This document shows positions 23,944-30,445 of a DNA stretch of 30,445 nt, in pieces. The DNA lies in contig JBDTMC010000028.1 of assembly GCA_039934475.1 (NCBI GenBank), positions 1 to 30,445 of the forward strand, written 5' to 3'. The position numbers were made by a program, and so were the translations under genes. Source of the DNA: JBDTMC01 sp039934475 (GTDB lineage Bacteria > Acidobacteriota > Terriglobia > Bryobacterales > Bryobacteraceae). The first letter of the stretch is position 1, and the number at the start of each line of letters is the position of its first letter. The notes beneath the pieces are model-generated. The model was not told where the DNA came from and ran no database searches. It saw nothing but the letters and a program-made list of their open reading frames with translations.

Positions 23944-24795
23944 CTAGCCGGCCTTGGAACGCCGCTTCGGCTTGGCCGGAGCCTCAGAAGCCATAGCCTC
24001 GCCGGTGGCCGTCGTGGCCGTGCTGGCAGGCTTCTTGATGCGATCCAGACTCTGCTGCAGGGCAGTCAGTATATCCACAACCTTGGACGGTGTGTACGCC
24101 GCCGGCGCCACTATCTCCTCACCCTTCACCTTCGCATCGATCATGGCGCGGACGCTTTCTCGATACGTGTCTTTATACTTCTCCGGTTCGAAGTCCGCTG
24201 CCAGCGTATCGATCAACGTCATCGCCAGCGTCATCTCTTTGTCCTTCACCAGCGTCAGGTCCGTGCGGAACTCATCCGTGCGGCGCACTTCGTCGGCGAA
24301 ATACATCGTATGCATCAGCAGGCCAAACTTACCAGGCCGCAGGACCACGATGTGCTCGCGGCTGTGCATCGTGATCTTTGCCACACCGACATACCCGCTC
24401 TTCTGCAGAGCCGTAAAAAAGAGCGAGTAGGGCTTCTCCCCTGCTTCGTCCGGCGCGAGATAATACGAACTCTCGAAGAATACAGGATCTACCTGGTCCA
24501 CCTTTACGAATTCTAGAATCTCCATCACCTTGGCCGAGGGCGGCTGAATCTTCTTCAAATCCTCGTCGTCGACAATGACGTAGCGGTCCTTCTCATACTC
24601 GAACCCTTTAACGATCTCGGAACGCTGGATCGGTTTGTCCTCGGTGGCGCAGAAAAGCACCTGTTTGACACGGGAATGATCGGTTTTGTGGAGCTGATTG
24701 AAGCTGACAGTTTCGCCGCGGGCCGCCGTAAACATCTTCACGGGGAAAGAGACCAGCCCAAACGTGATGTGACCTTTCCAGACGGTGCTTGCCAT
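23944..24795 (-). CDS. ku: Ku-family DNA end-binding protein
   Basis: A 283-residue bacterial Ku that forms a homodimeric ring on double-strand DNA ends for non-homologous end joining and recruits LigD. The start MASTVWKGHITFGLVSFPVK, the YVIVDDEDLKKIQP block and the LLMHTMYFADEVR segment are diagnostic. The Ku core covers residues 1 to ~255, followed by a short Ala/Lys/Arg tail (AKPKRRSKAG) similar to tails that bind DNA. LigD is not in the window. An 81-base gap separates it from the archaemetzincin gene upstream. A possible promoter lies there, but the -10 is unclear. Confidence 0.97.
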   Translation of the reverse strand: MASTVWKGHITFGLVSFPVKMFTAARGETVSFNQLHKTDHSRVKQVLFCATEDKPIQRSEIVKGFEYEKDRYVIVDDEDLKKIQPPSAKVMEILEFVKVDQVDPVFFESSYYLAPDEAGEKPYSLFFTALQKSGYVGVAKITMHSREHIVVLRPGKFGLLMHTMYFADEVRRTDEFRTDLTLVKDKEMTLAMTLIDTLAADFEPEKYKDTYRESVRAMIDAKVKGEEIVAPAAYTPSKVVDILTALQQSLDRIKKPASTATTATGEAMASEAPAKPKRRSKAG

Positions 24796-24876
24796 GGATG
24801 CTCCGAAGCCGAAATATGTCCCAGACTACAGATAGGGATAGCATAGTTCCTGAAACATAATCAACCGTTCGTGGAA

Positions 24877-25398
24877 CTAGCGGATGAACGAGCGGCAGGA
24901 GCTGCAAAACTGAGGCTCCTTAACGTCTAGAAGTTCTACGGCATGTGCTGAGGCCATGGCGCAACGCCAATCGGCGCAGTGCCGGAGGCCAAAAGTGTGG
25001 CCGATCTCATGCAGCGCTTCCTTCAGCAGGCGCTGCCGCAGCACGGCCTCGTCAGGCGGTAGTCCATAAAACTCGTCGTGAAGGCGATGAAGCGAAACAA
25101 CAGCATAGCGGCCAGGCAGCTGCGCTTCGCCGAAGACATAGGTGAGGATGGGGACGAACAGATCGTACTCGGTGACGCCAAGAACGCGGGAGCCGTTGCC
25201 GAGAGCTGCCATGTCGCGGAGGATCTTCGTCGAGTGGTACTGGCGCCGAACCGGATCCAAGGCGTTCACGGGATTCAGGTAGCGGTCGGCGGCAACGCAG
25301 GGCAAACCCAGGGCGCCGCTGACGTCCGCAGCCAGGGTTTCCAGCAACGGCCGGCGAACCTGGTCACCAACTGCTACAAGCTGAATCGGTTCGGACAT
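24877..25398 (-). CDS. amzA: Archaemetzincin zinc protease
   Basis: A 173-residue zinc metallopeptidase of the archaemetzincin family (M54). The family-defining motif is complete: H130-E131-x2-H134-x2-G137-x2-H140-C141, then x4-C146-x-M148, then 16 residues to C165-x2-C168. The first three histidines bind the catalytic zinc with Glu as base; the four cysteines bind a structural zinc. There is no leader, so it is cytosolic. It starts 6 bases after the response regulator stop and may be the last gene of the redox operon. Bacterial substrates are unknown. It is rare in bacteria, where it may have come by transfer from archaea (general knowledge). Confidence 0.95.
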   Translation of the reverse strand: MSEPIQLVAVGDQVRRPLLETLAADVSGALGLPCVAADRYLNPVNALDPVRRQYHSTKILRDMAALGNGSRVLGVTEYDLFVPILTYVFGEAQLPGRYAVVSLHRLHDEFYGLPPDEAVLRQRLLKEALHEIGHTFGLRHCADWRCAMASAHAVELLDVKEPQFCSSCRSFIR

Positions 25399-25404
25399 GC
25401 AAGC

Positions 25405-26790
25405 CTAGCGAAGGCTATATCGCTTCAATTTGTTATAGAGCGTCGTGCGATCAATGTCCAGTACGCGCGCGGTGCGTGAAAGATTCCACTTCGTTTCTTC
25501 CAGTACCCTGGCGATGTGGGCGCGTTCCATGTCTTCCAGAGTCCGTCCGGTGGTGGCATCTGGCGTCGTCTGAAAGGGAAAGCCGGTCGGTTGTATCTCA
25601 GCGTCTCGTGTAATTACCATCGCTCGTTCAATGGCGTTTTCAAGCTCTCGAACGTTGCCGGGCCATCCGTAGTTAAGCAGGACTTCCATCGCGGCGGGCG
25701 TTACGCGTGGAAGAGGCCGATTCATCGCGGCCGCGAATTTCTCCAGAAAGTGCGCGGCCAGCAGTGGAATGTCCTCGCGGCGGTCGCGCAGCGGAGGCAG
25801 CTCGATGGTGAAGACGTTGAGACGGTAGTAGAGATCCGGCCGGAAAGTGCCTTCTTTTACCAACGTCTCCAAGCGCTTGTTTGTGGCCGCTACACAGCGG
25901 AAGTCGACGGCAACGGACTGACTGCTGCCTACGCGAACGATTTCCTTCTCCTGAAGAACACGCAGCAGATCGGTCTGGGTCCGCAGGCTGATGTCCGCGA
26001 TTTCATCTAGAAAAACTGTGCCGCCGTCAGCGACTTCGAACTTCCCTTTTTTCCGAAACTGCGCTCCGGTGAAGGCGCCCTTTTCGTGGCCAAAGAGTTC
26101 GCTCTCCAATAGCGATTCGGTGAGTGCGCCACAGTGGATCACCACCATCGGCATATACCGGCGCGGGCTGTGCGCATGAAGGGCGCGGGCGACAATCTCT
26201 TTTCCGGTGCCGCTCTCCCCGGTAATCAAAACGGTCGCATCGGTGGGAGCCACGGTTTCCACCAGTTCGATCACACGCTTCATGGCTGGGCTCTGGCCGA
26301 TGAGCGCGGTTTGGGGAAAGACCTCCTGCAGGTTCTCACGCAGGCGGACCACTTCCTGTTTCACCTTGCGGTGTTCCATGGCCTTGGTGACCAGGTGAAC
26401 AAGCTCGTCAGGGTCAAATGGCTTCGTTATGTAATCGTAGGCGCCCTGCTTCAGAGCCTTCACCGCGGTTTCCACAGAGGCGTAGCCGGTCATCATAATC
26501 ACTGGCAGGTCAGCGTCGATGGTATGGATGCGGCCCTGCAATTCAACGCCGTCCACACCAGGCATCTTGATATCGAGGAGGGCGACGTCCCACCTGCCCT
26601 GGGCAAGAATTTCCAGAGCATCACGCGCAGAAGCCGCCAGACCGACGTCGAAGGCTTCGCTCTCAAACCACTTACCTAGAGAGTCGCGGACCAACGGGTC
26701 ATCGTCGACAATCAGAATCCGCCCTTTGGTCTTTGAAGTTGGCATAGCGTGGTCTTTCATCGGAGCAGCCTCAGGTGTGGTAGTCGTCAT
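25405..26790 (-). CDS. Sigma54-dependent NtrC-family response regulator
   Basis: A 461-residue regulator with three domains. The receiver (about 23-140) has phosphoacceptor Asp73 in LLDIKMPG. The AAA+ domain has Walker A GESGTGKE (191-198), the sigma54-contacting GAFTGA loop (238-243) and Walker B FLDEI. The Fis-type HTH (about 425-460) contains NLSRTARVLDIDRTTLYNKL. It should activate RNA polymerase carrying sigma54. Its start overlaps the histidine kinase stop (ATGA), making a cognate pair. Target promoters should have -24/-12 boxes, probably near the redox genes upstream, outside the window. Start may also be at the ATG for residue 11 or 16. Confidence 0.96.
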   Translation of the reverse strand: MTTTTPEAAPMKDHAMPTSKTKGRILIVDDDPLVRDSLGKWFESEAFDVGLAASARDALEILAQGRWDVALLDIKMPGVDGVELQGRIHTIDADLPVIMMTGYASVETAVKALKQGAYDYITKPFDPDELVHLVTKAMEHRKVKQEVVRLRENLQEVFPQTALIGQSPAMKRVIELVETVAPTDATVLITGESGTGKEIVARALHAHSPRRYMPMVVIHCGALTESLLESELFGHEKGAFTGAQFRKKGKFEVADGGTVFLDEIADISLRTQTDLLRVLQEKEIVRVGSSQSVAVDFRCVAATNKRLETLVKEGTFRPDLYYRLNVFTIELPPLRDRREDIPLLAAHFLEKFAAAMNRPLPRVTPAAMEVLLNYGWPGNVRELENAIERAMVITRDAEIQPTGFPFQTTPDATTGRTLEDMERAHIARVLEETKWNLSRTARVLDIDRTTLYNKLKRYSLR

Positions 26791-28466
26791 GACGAATCTC
26801 GTTTCTGCGCCGCTGCTGGAGCGGATGCGACGCCGGCTGGTAGTAACTGGTTTTCTGCAGACGCAGGGAGAGACACCGTGAACTCAGTGCCTTTACCGGG
26901 CGTTGATAGGAAAGCGATGGAACCGGCATGCTGTTCGAGAATTCCTTTGGCAATGGCAAGGCCCAGGCCCGTGCGGTGCTGGTTCTCTTTCGTGGTGAAG
27001 AAGGGCTCGAAGATCTGGGACTGAACGTCAACGGGGATGCCGCCTCCCGTGTCACGCACGTGAAGCTGGACGCTGCGGGTTGCGGCGTTCCAATCGGTTG
27101 AAATGGCGAGCGAGCCGCCCGATTGCATCGCTTCGGCGGCGTTCGCCATCAGCACCAGCAACACCTGCTGGATCTGACCGGCATCGCAAAACACTTCGGG
27201 GATCGACGCGTCCAGATGCACGCTGTACTTGATCTCATTGAGTTCCAACTGGTGTCGGATCAACGTGGCGGCACGCTCCACCAGCACGTTGACATCGTTC
27301 ATCGCGCGCTGCGGCGCTGATTGCCGGGCAAAGGCAAGCAGGTTCTTCATGATCTCGCCGCAGCGTTTGCTTTCGCGCTCAATAATGCGCAGGTATTCAG
27401 TGAGCGCGGCCTTGGGTTTTTCGTCGATGGGTCCGCGGTCGAGTTCTTTCAGGCCCAGGCGCGCATACGTCAACATTCCAAAGAGTGGATTGTTGACCTC
27501 ATGGGCGACGGTGGCGGCGAGTTTGCCGAGCGATGCCATCTTCTCACTGGTCACCAGAGAGGAGTAGGCGTTCTCCAATTCCGCGGACTTGGTCTGTACG
27601 CGCTCCTCCAGTGTCTTGGCCCATGAAGTAAGCTCGTTGTGAGCCTGATCGAGTTCGCTCGCCATCTGATTGAACGAACCAGCCAGCTCACCCAGTTCGT
27701 CGCTGGAGCGGACCGGTAAACGGCGCTGTAGATCGCCTCGGGTTACCGCGTGAATGCCCTTCATCAGATCCTTAATCGGCTTGTGAAGCACGACCCATAT
27801 GAAGACAAGGCTGATGAGGAGCATGGCGACCAGGGCGAGGATCGTGGATGCCTCAATACGCCGCTGGCCGGCGGCGAGTTGATCGTCCACTGAGTCCAGC
27901 GCCAATTGCGCGTCAATTACGCCGAGGATCCGGCGCGAACGAGGATGCGCATGACAGGCAGCGTCTGAACACTCTGGCTTGTTCTCAATCGGACGAATCA
28001 CAGCAAGCGTGCGGCGCCCTTCGACGGACGTGAATATGCGCGCCCGGTCCGGCCGGTTCAAATGCACCAGAGGCGCTTGCTGGGCATGGCAGGCGTAACA
28101 TTGCTCGGCGGACTTATCGACCAGGGTGCCGACCTCGCCGTCTTCGCTGGAAAACTGGATGCGGCCCTCTTCGTTGAATAGCCGGACGCGCCGAATGCCT
28201 GGTTCGGCTCCGAAGTTCCGTATAAAGCTGTGCATCCCCTCGCGGTCGTTCTGCAGCATCATGTGCTGCGCGCTGGAACGAATCAGATCACTCACTCGTT
28301 CCGCACTGATGAGGATCAACTGTTCTGCTTGTTGGCGCTGCTGGCGTAAGTGCAGATAACCGGAGATAGAAAAGATGACCGCCGTGCTGCCTGCCAGGCA
28401 CACCGCCAATTTCCAGGCGAGACCAATGCGTACGTTGCCGGTAACAGGGCTGCGAGCCCCGGTCAC
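26787..28466 (-). CDS. Sensor histidine kinase with c-type heme-like motifs
   Basis: A 559-residue membrane kinase. TM1 (17-38) and TM2 (206-228) frame a ~165-residue periplasmic domain that holds CYACH (C123-C126-H127) and CSDAACH (C166-x4-C171-H172), the pattern for covalent heme c attachment (CxxCH and CX4CH). HAMP follows (~229-281), then HisKA with phospho-His322 in TVAHEVNNPL and a HATPase domain with DTGGGIPV and GLGLAIAKGI. It phosphorylates the NtrC-type regulator whose gene overlaps. The context (Fe-S and NrfD subunits just upstream) and the heme motifs suggest that it senses redox state, NO or O2 in the periplasm. Heme binding is predicted only. Confidence 0.93.
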   Translation of the reverse strand: MTGARSPVTGNVRIGLAWKLAVCLAGSTAVIFSISGYLHLRQQRQQAEQLILISAERVSDLIRSSAQHMMLQNDREGMHSFIRNFGAEPGIRRVRLFNEEGRIQFSSEDGEVGTLVDKSAEQCYACHAQQAPLVHLNRPDRARIFTSVEGRRTLAVIRPIENKPECSDAACHAHPRSRRILGVIDAQLALDSVDDQLAAGQRRIEASTILALVAMLLISLVFIWVVLHKPIKDLMKGIHAVTRGDLQRRLPVRSSDELGELAGSFNQMASELDQAHNELTSWAKTLEERVQTKSAELENAYSSLVTSEKMASLGKLAATVAHEVNNPLFGMLTYARLGLKELDRGPIDEKPKAALTEYLRIIERESKRCGEIMKNLLAFARQSAPQRAMNDVNVLVERAATLIRHQLELNEIKYSVHLDASIPEVFCDAGQIQQVLLVLMANAAEAMQSGGSLAISTDWNAATRSVQLHVRDTGGGIPVDVQSQIFEPFFTTKENQHRTGLGLAIAKGILEQHAGSIAFLSTPGKGTEFTVSLPASAENQLLPAGVASAPAAAQKRDSS

Positions 28467-28467
28467 G

Positions 28468-29640
28468 TCAATCTCCTTGAGCGAACGACGGCGCCATTTC
28501 GCGAGTTACTGTACTTGCCGGCACAGCCGTCTGCTGCTCCTCACCGAGAATGGGCAGGTTGCGCGCGGCGAAACGAAAGATAGCAAAGCCAAGAGCCACA
28601 ATTCCAAGAGTGATCGCGATCTCCGTCCAGCGCGGGGTATAAGAGACGCCCGAAGCGCGCTCCATACCGGTGATACCGACATTCAACCGATTGGTAATGA
28701 CTCCGAAGACAACCGACACGGAGCACCCGTAGAGTGCGGGTGGATAGCTGCGAACGTGATCGCGGTAGAGCAATGCGGCGGGAACGGCCAACAGCAGAAT
28801 TTCCAAACTGAAAAACCAGACTTCCCGCGTCGGCTGAGTGAGAAGTGGCAGCACACCGCGGTGATACAGATCAAGAAATCGGAGGGCGAGATAGCCGGAA
28901 AGAGCTACTGCCAGTACACGTGCCAAACCATTCAGCAGATCCATTTCCAGATGATGGCCGAAGGCTTTCGCGCTGTGCCACGATTCGAAGATGGTCATGG
29001 CCAGCCCCACACAAATAGCGCTGAACAGGAACTGGACCGGAAGCATATCGGTATACCACAGGGGATGAAGCTTATGAGGCAGGATGAGGAATAGGCTGCC
29101 GAGAGAAGACTGGTGCAGCGTGGATAAAATGCAACCGGCAATGACCAAAGGGATCATGATCTTCTTGAGCAACCGCAGGGGTAGTTCCAGATGGAAGCGC
29201 TCCAGAACGGCGGGTAGAAACTCCAAGCCCAACACGATTGAGTAAAGAGTGACGCACCAACCCACCTCAAACATCACTGAGCGCGGGTTCCACATTACCA
29301 ACGGATGCCAGATGTTATAGGGTTTGCCAAGGTCGAACATGAGGGCGAGAACGACTAATGAATAGCCGAGAAATGCAGTAAGAATAGCCGGGCGCGCGAT
29401 GGGTTTGTACTTCTTGATATTGAAGACGTGTACGACCGCGGCAATGGTGAAGCCACCGGCGGCCAGGGCGACGCCGCACATGACGTCGAAGCCGACCCAG
29501 ACTCCCCACGGGAACTGGTCGCTCATGTTGGAGACAGCTCCCAAACCATACCAAAAGCGAATGAAAGTGGCGTAACCGGCAAACGCCATCGTGATCCAAA
29601 AGATCCAGTGCCAGACACCGAGTTTCCGCAGCGCGTTCAT
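28468..29640 (-). CDS. NrfD/HybB-family membrane quinone-interacting subunit
   Basis: A 390-residue integral membrane protein of the polysulfide reductase NrfD/HybB family, about ten membrane segments. It passes electrons between a periplasmic Fe-S partner and quinones. Family patterns visible are WGVWVGFDVMCGVALAAGG, the MFDLGKPYNIWHPLVMWNPRSVMFEV segment and GAVLS-like LSTLHQSSLGSLF. The ATG at 29640 overlaps the stop of the Fe-S gene (ATGA); a longer frame to 29769 would add a shadow of that gene. The stop is one base before the kinase start. Without the catalytic subunits it cannot be said whether the complex is a hydrogenase (HybAB), a reductase or other. Confidence 0.92.
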   Translation of the reverse strand: MNALRKLGVWHWIFWITMAFAGYATFIRFWYGLGAVSNMSDQFPWGVWVGFDVMCGVALAAGGFTIAAVVHVFNIKKYKPIARPAILTAFLGYSLVVLALMFDLGKPYNIWHPLVMWNPRSVMFEVGWCVTLYSIVLGLEFLPAVLERFHLELPLRLLKKIMIPLVIAGCILSTLHQSSLGSLFLILPHKLHPLWYTDMLPVQFLFSAICVGLAMTIFESWHSAKAFGHHLEMDLLNGLARVLAVALSGYLALRFLDLYHRGVLPLLTQPTREVWFFSLEILLLAVPAALLYRDHVRSYPPALYGCSVSVVFGVITNRLNVGITGMERASGVSYTPRWTEIAITLGIVALGFAIFRFAARNLPILGEEQQTAVPASTVTREMAPSFAQGD

Positions 29641-30395
29641 CGGCCACCACCCTGGTTGCGGCGCTCTTCTGCGGCGACGGCATGCCGGCGATTCGTGATC
29701 CAATAGACTCCACCCAGCAGGACCGAGCCCATGACGCCAACGTCGGGGATATGCGACAACACGCGCCACGTATTCTCCGGCAGCGAGCTGGTAGGCAGAT
29801 CGGTCCTTAAGCCCAGTTGCTCAAAGGGTACGGCGGAGAGAATGAACACTGAGGTGCCGCCCACTTCCTGAACGCCATAGATGCGCTGATAATAATCGCC
29901 GGGCTTTTCCGCCAGGCGCTTATGGGCTTCGGCAATCAATTCCTCTCGCGTCCCAGCCGTCGTGGCGCCCGTCGGACACGCTTCGGCGCAGGCATTAATC
30001 TTGCCGCCGGACTGAAGCTCAAAGCAGCCGTCACATTTCCTCACACGCGGAATACGTTCATTCCACGTGTAGGTGGGTACCTGAAACGGGCAGGCCACCA
30101 TGCAGTAGCGGCAGCCCATACAGCGGTCCTCGTGGTAGACAACGGGACCAAGCTTTGTCTTCTCAAGGGCTCCAACGGGACAGACGGAGACGCAGGCTGG
30201 GTCGACGCAGTGCATGCACATACGGCGAACAAACTTGTCGCCTTTGGTCTGGATGGTAGTCAACTTGCCGGCCGAGAGCTTCTCCTGCTGGGCGATGCCA
30301 TCGTTGTAGGTATTGCCCCACTTGGCGGCACAGGCTTGCTCACACTGGCGGCATCCCACACACATCGTGCTGTCAAAGAGCATGGCGCGGGCCAT
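29637..30395 (-). CDS. Four-cluster [4Fe-4S] ferredoxin-like subunit (HybA/DmsB type)
   Basis: A 252-residue electron-transfer subunit. The cysteine motifs are CVGCRQCEQAC (12-22), CMHCVDPACVSVC, CMGCRYCMVAC and CDGC...CAEAC, enough for four [4Fe-4S] clusters. A C-terminal membrane anchor (VGVMGSVLLGGVYWI) resembles HybA and FdnH. There is no signal peptide, so it is either cytosolic-side or exported with a Tat partner. The start is the ATG at 30395 with AGGAGG 5 bases upstream; the ATG at 30422 has no such site. Catalytic subunits should lie just upstream beyond 30445. Group 1 NiFe-hydrogenase, formate dehydrogenase and molybdopterin-type partners are all possible. Confidence 0.92.
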   Translation of the reverse strand: MARAMLFDSTMCVGCRQCEQACAAKWGNTYNDGIAQQEKLSAGKLTTIQTKGDKFVRRMCMHCVDPACVSVCPVGALEKTKLGPVVYHEDRCMGCRYCMVACPFQVPTYTWNERIPRVRKCDGCFELQSGGKINACAEACPTGATTAGTREELIAEAHKRLAEKPGDYYQRIYGVQEVGGTSVFILSAVPFEQLGLRTDLPTSSLPENTWRVLSHIPDVGVMGSVLLGGVYWITNRRHAVAAEERRNQGGGR

Positions 30396-30400
30396 CTTCG

Positions 30401-30406
30401 CCTCCT
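30401..30406 (-). promoter_or_regulatory. Ribosome binding site of the Fe-S subunit
   Basis: AGGAGG on the minus strand, 5 bases before the ATG at 30395. It fixes that start against the ATG at 30422. Confidence 0.7.
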
Positions 30407-30445
30407 CGCCGCGATCGAGCATCTGCCGGCAGTTTCAGTCTATCG

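Noticed and set aside
24796..24876. Promoter for ku in the gap to archaemetzincin
   Set aside because: TTGATT and TATGCT on the minus strand are only 13 bases apart, too close for a normal promoter.
29641..29769. N-terminal extension of the NrfD/HybB gene
   Set aside because: Its residues are a shadow of the Fe-S gene; the ATG at 29640 fits the family and overlaps the Fe-S stop.
1..30445. CRISPR array, tRNA or rRNA genes
   Set aside because: No regularly spaced repeats and no tRNA-like TpsiC/acceptor pairs or rRNA sequence were noticed on reading; a covariance-model scan would be needed to exclude small RNAs.

Overview
The window is a gene-dense, fairly GC-rich bacterial chromosome segment with about 28 intact protein genes, two gene remnants and no RNA gene or CRISPR array that I could see. 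Several features suggest an Acidobacteriota genome of the Bryobacter/Solibacter type: many exported catabolic enzymes with twin-arginine leaders (sulfatase, sugar isomerase-like protein, PLP lyase, amidohydrolase), exported RidA-like and polygalacturonase-like proteins, solitary Ku, and a bacterial archaemetzincin. This placement is inference from gene content, not a database match.

Region 1 (1-733) holds the 3' part of a DyP-type peroxidase whose expected upstream heme-site motif is missing. Region 2 (734-9511) is a long leftward run of twelve tightly packed genes. Read in transcription order they are: exported TIM-barrel isomerase, membrane-anchored hypothetical protein, tail-collar protein, GNAT acetyltransferase, RsuA/RluE-type pseudouridine synthase, short MetE-like methyltransferase, CDF metal exporter, QueC, polysaccharide ABC permease, Tat-exported sulfatase and an ABC-2-like membrane protein. 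Several of these starts and stops touch or overlap. Region 3 (9512-10216) is mostly non-coding and contains a chimeric remnant, followed by a small secreted protein (10217-10627) that converges on an RlmA-type methyltransferase.

Region 4 (11437-17625) looks like an exported catabolic locus. A Tat-exported SelA-like PLP lyase is followed without a gap by an exported protein made of three RidA-like domains. Divergent to them is a cluster of a Tat amidohydrolase, a secreted hypothetical protein and a secreted adenosine deaminase-like enzyme. RidA proteins are known to hydrolyse the enamines/imines released by PLP enzymes, so the first pair probably works together outside the cytoplasm. Region 5 (17622-21054) has a GH28-like protein, MetY and a PF04008 'adenosine-specific kinase' family protein.

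Region 6 (21090-24795) has RNase R, a DUF669-like protein ending in an SSB-type acidic tip, and Ku facing it. Region 7 (24877-30445, leftward) is a redox locus: a four-cluster Fe-S protein, an NrfD/HybB membrane subunit, a histidine kinase with two c-type-heme-like motifs in its sensor domain, a sigma54-type response regulator and an archaemetzincin. The first four overlap or nearly touch. The most interesting candidates are this heme-sensor/electron-transfer/archaemetzincin operon, the DUF669-Ku neighbourhood, and the exported PLP lyase-triple RidA pair.
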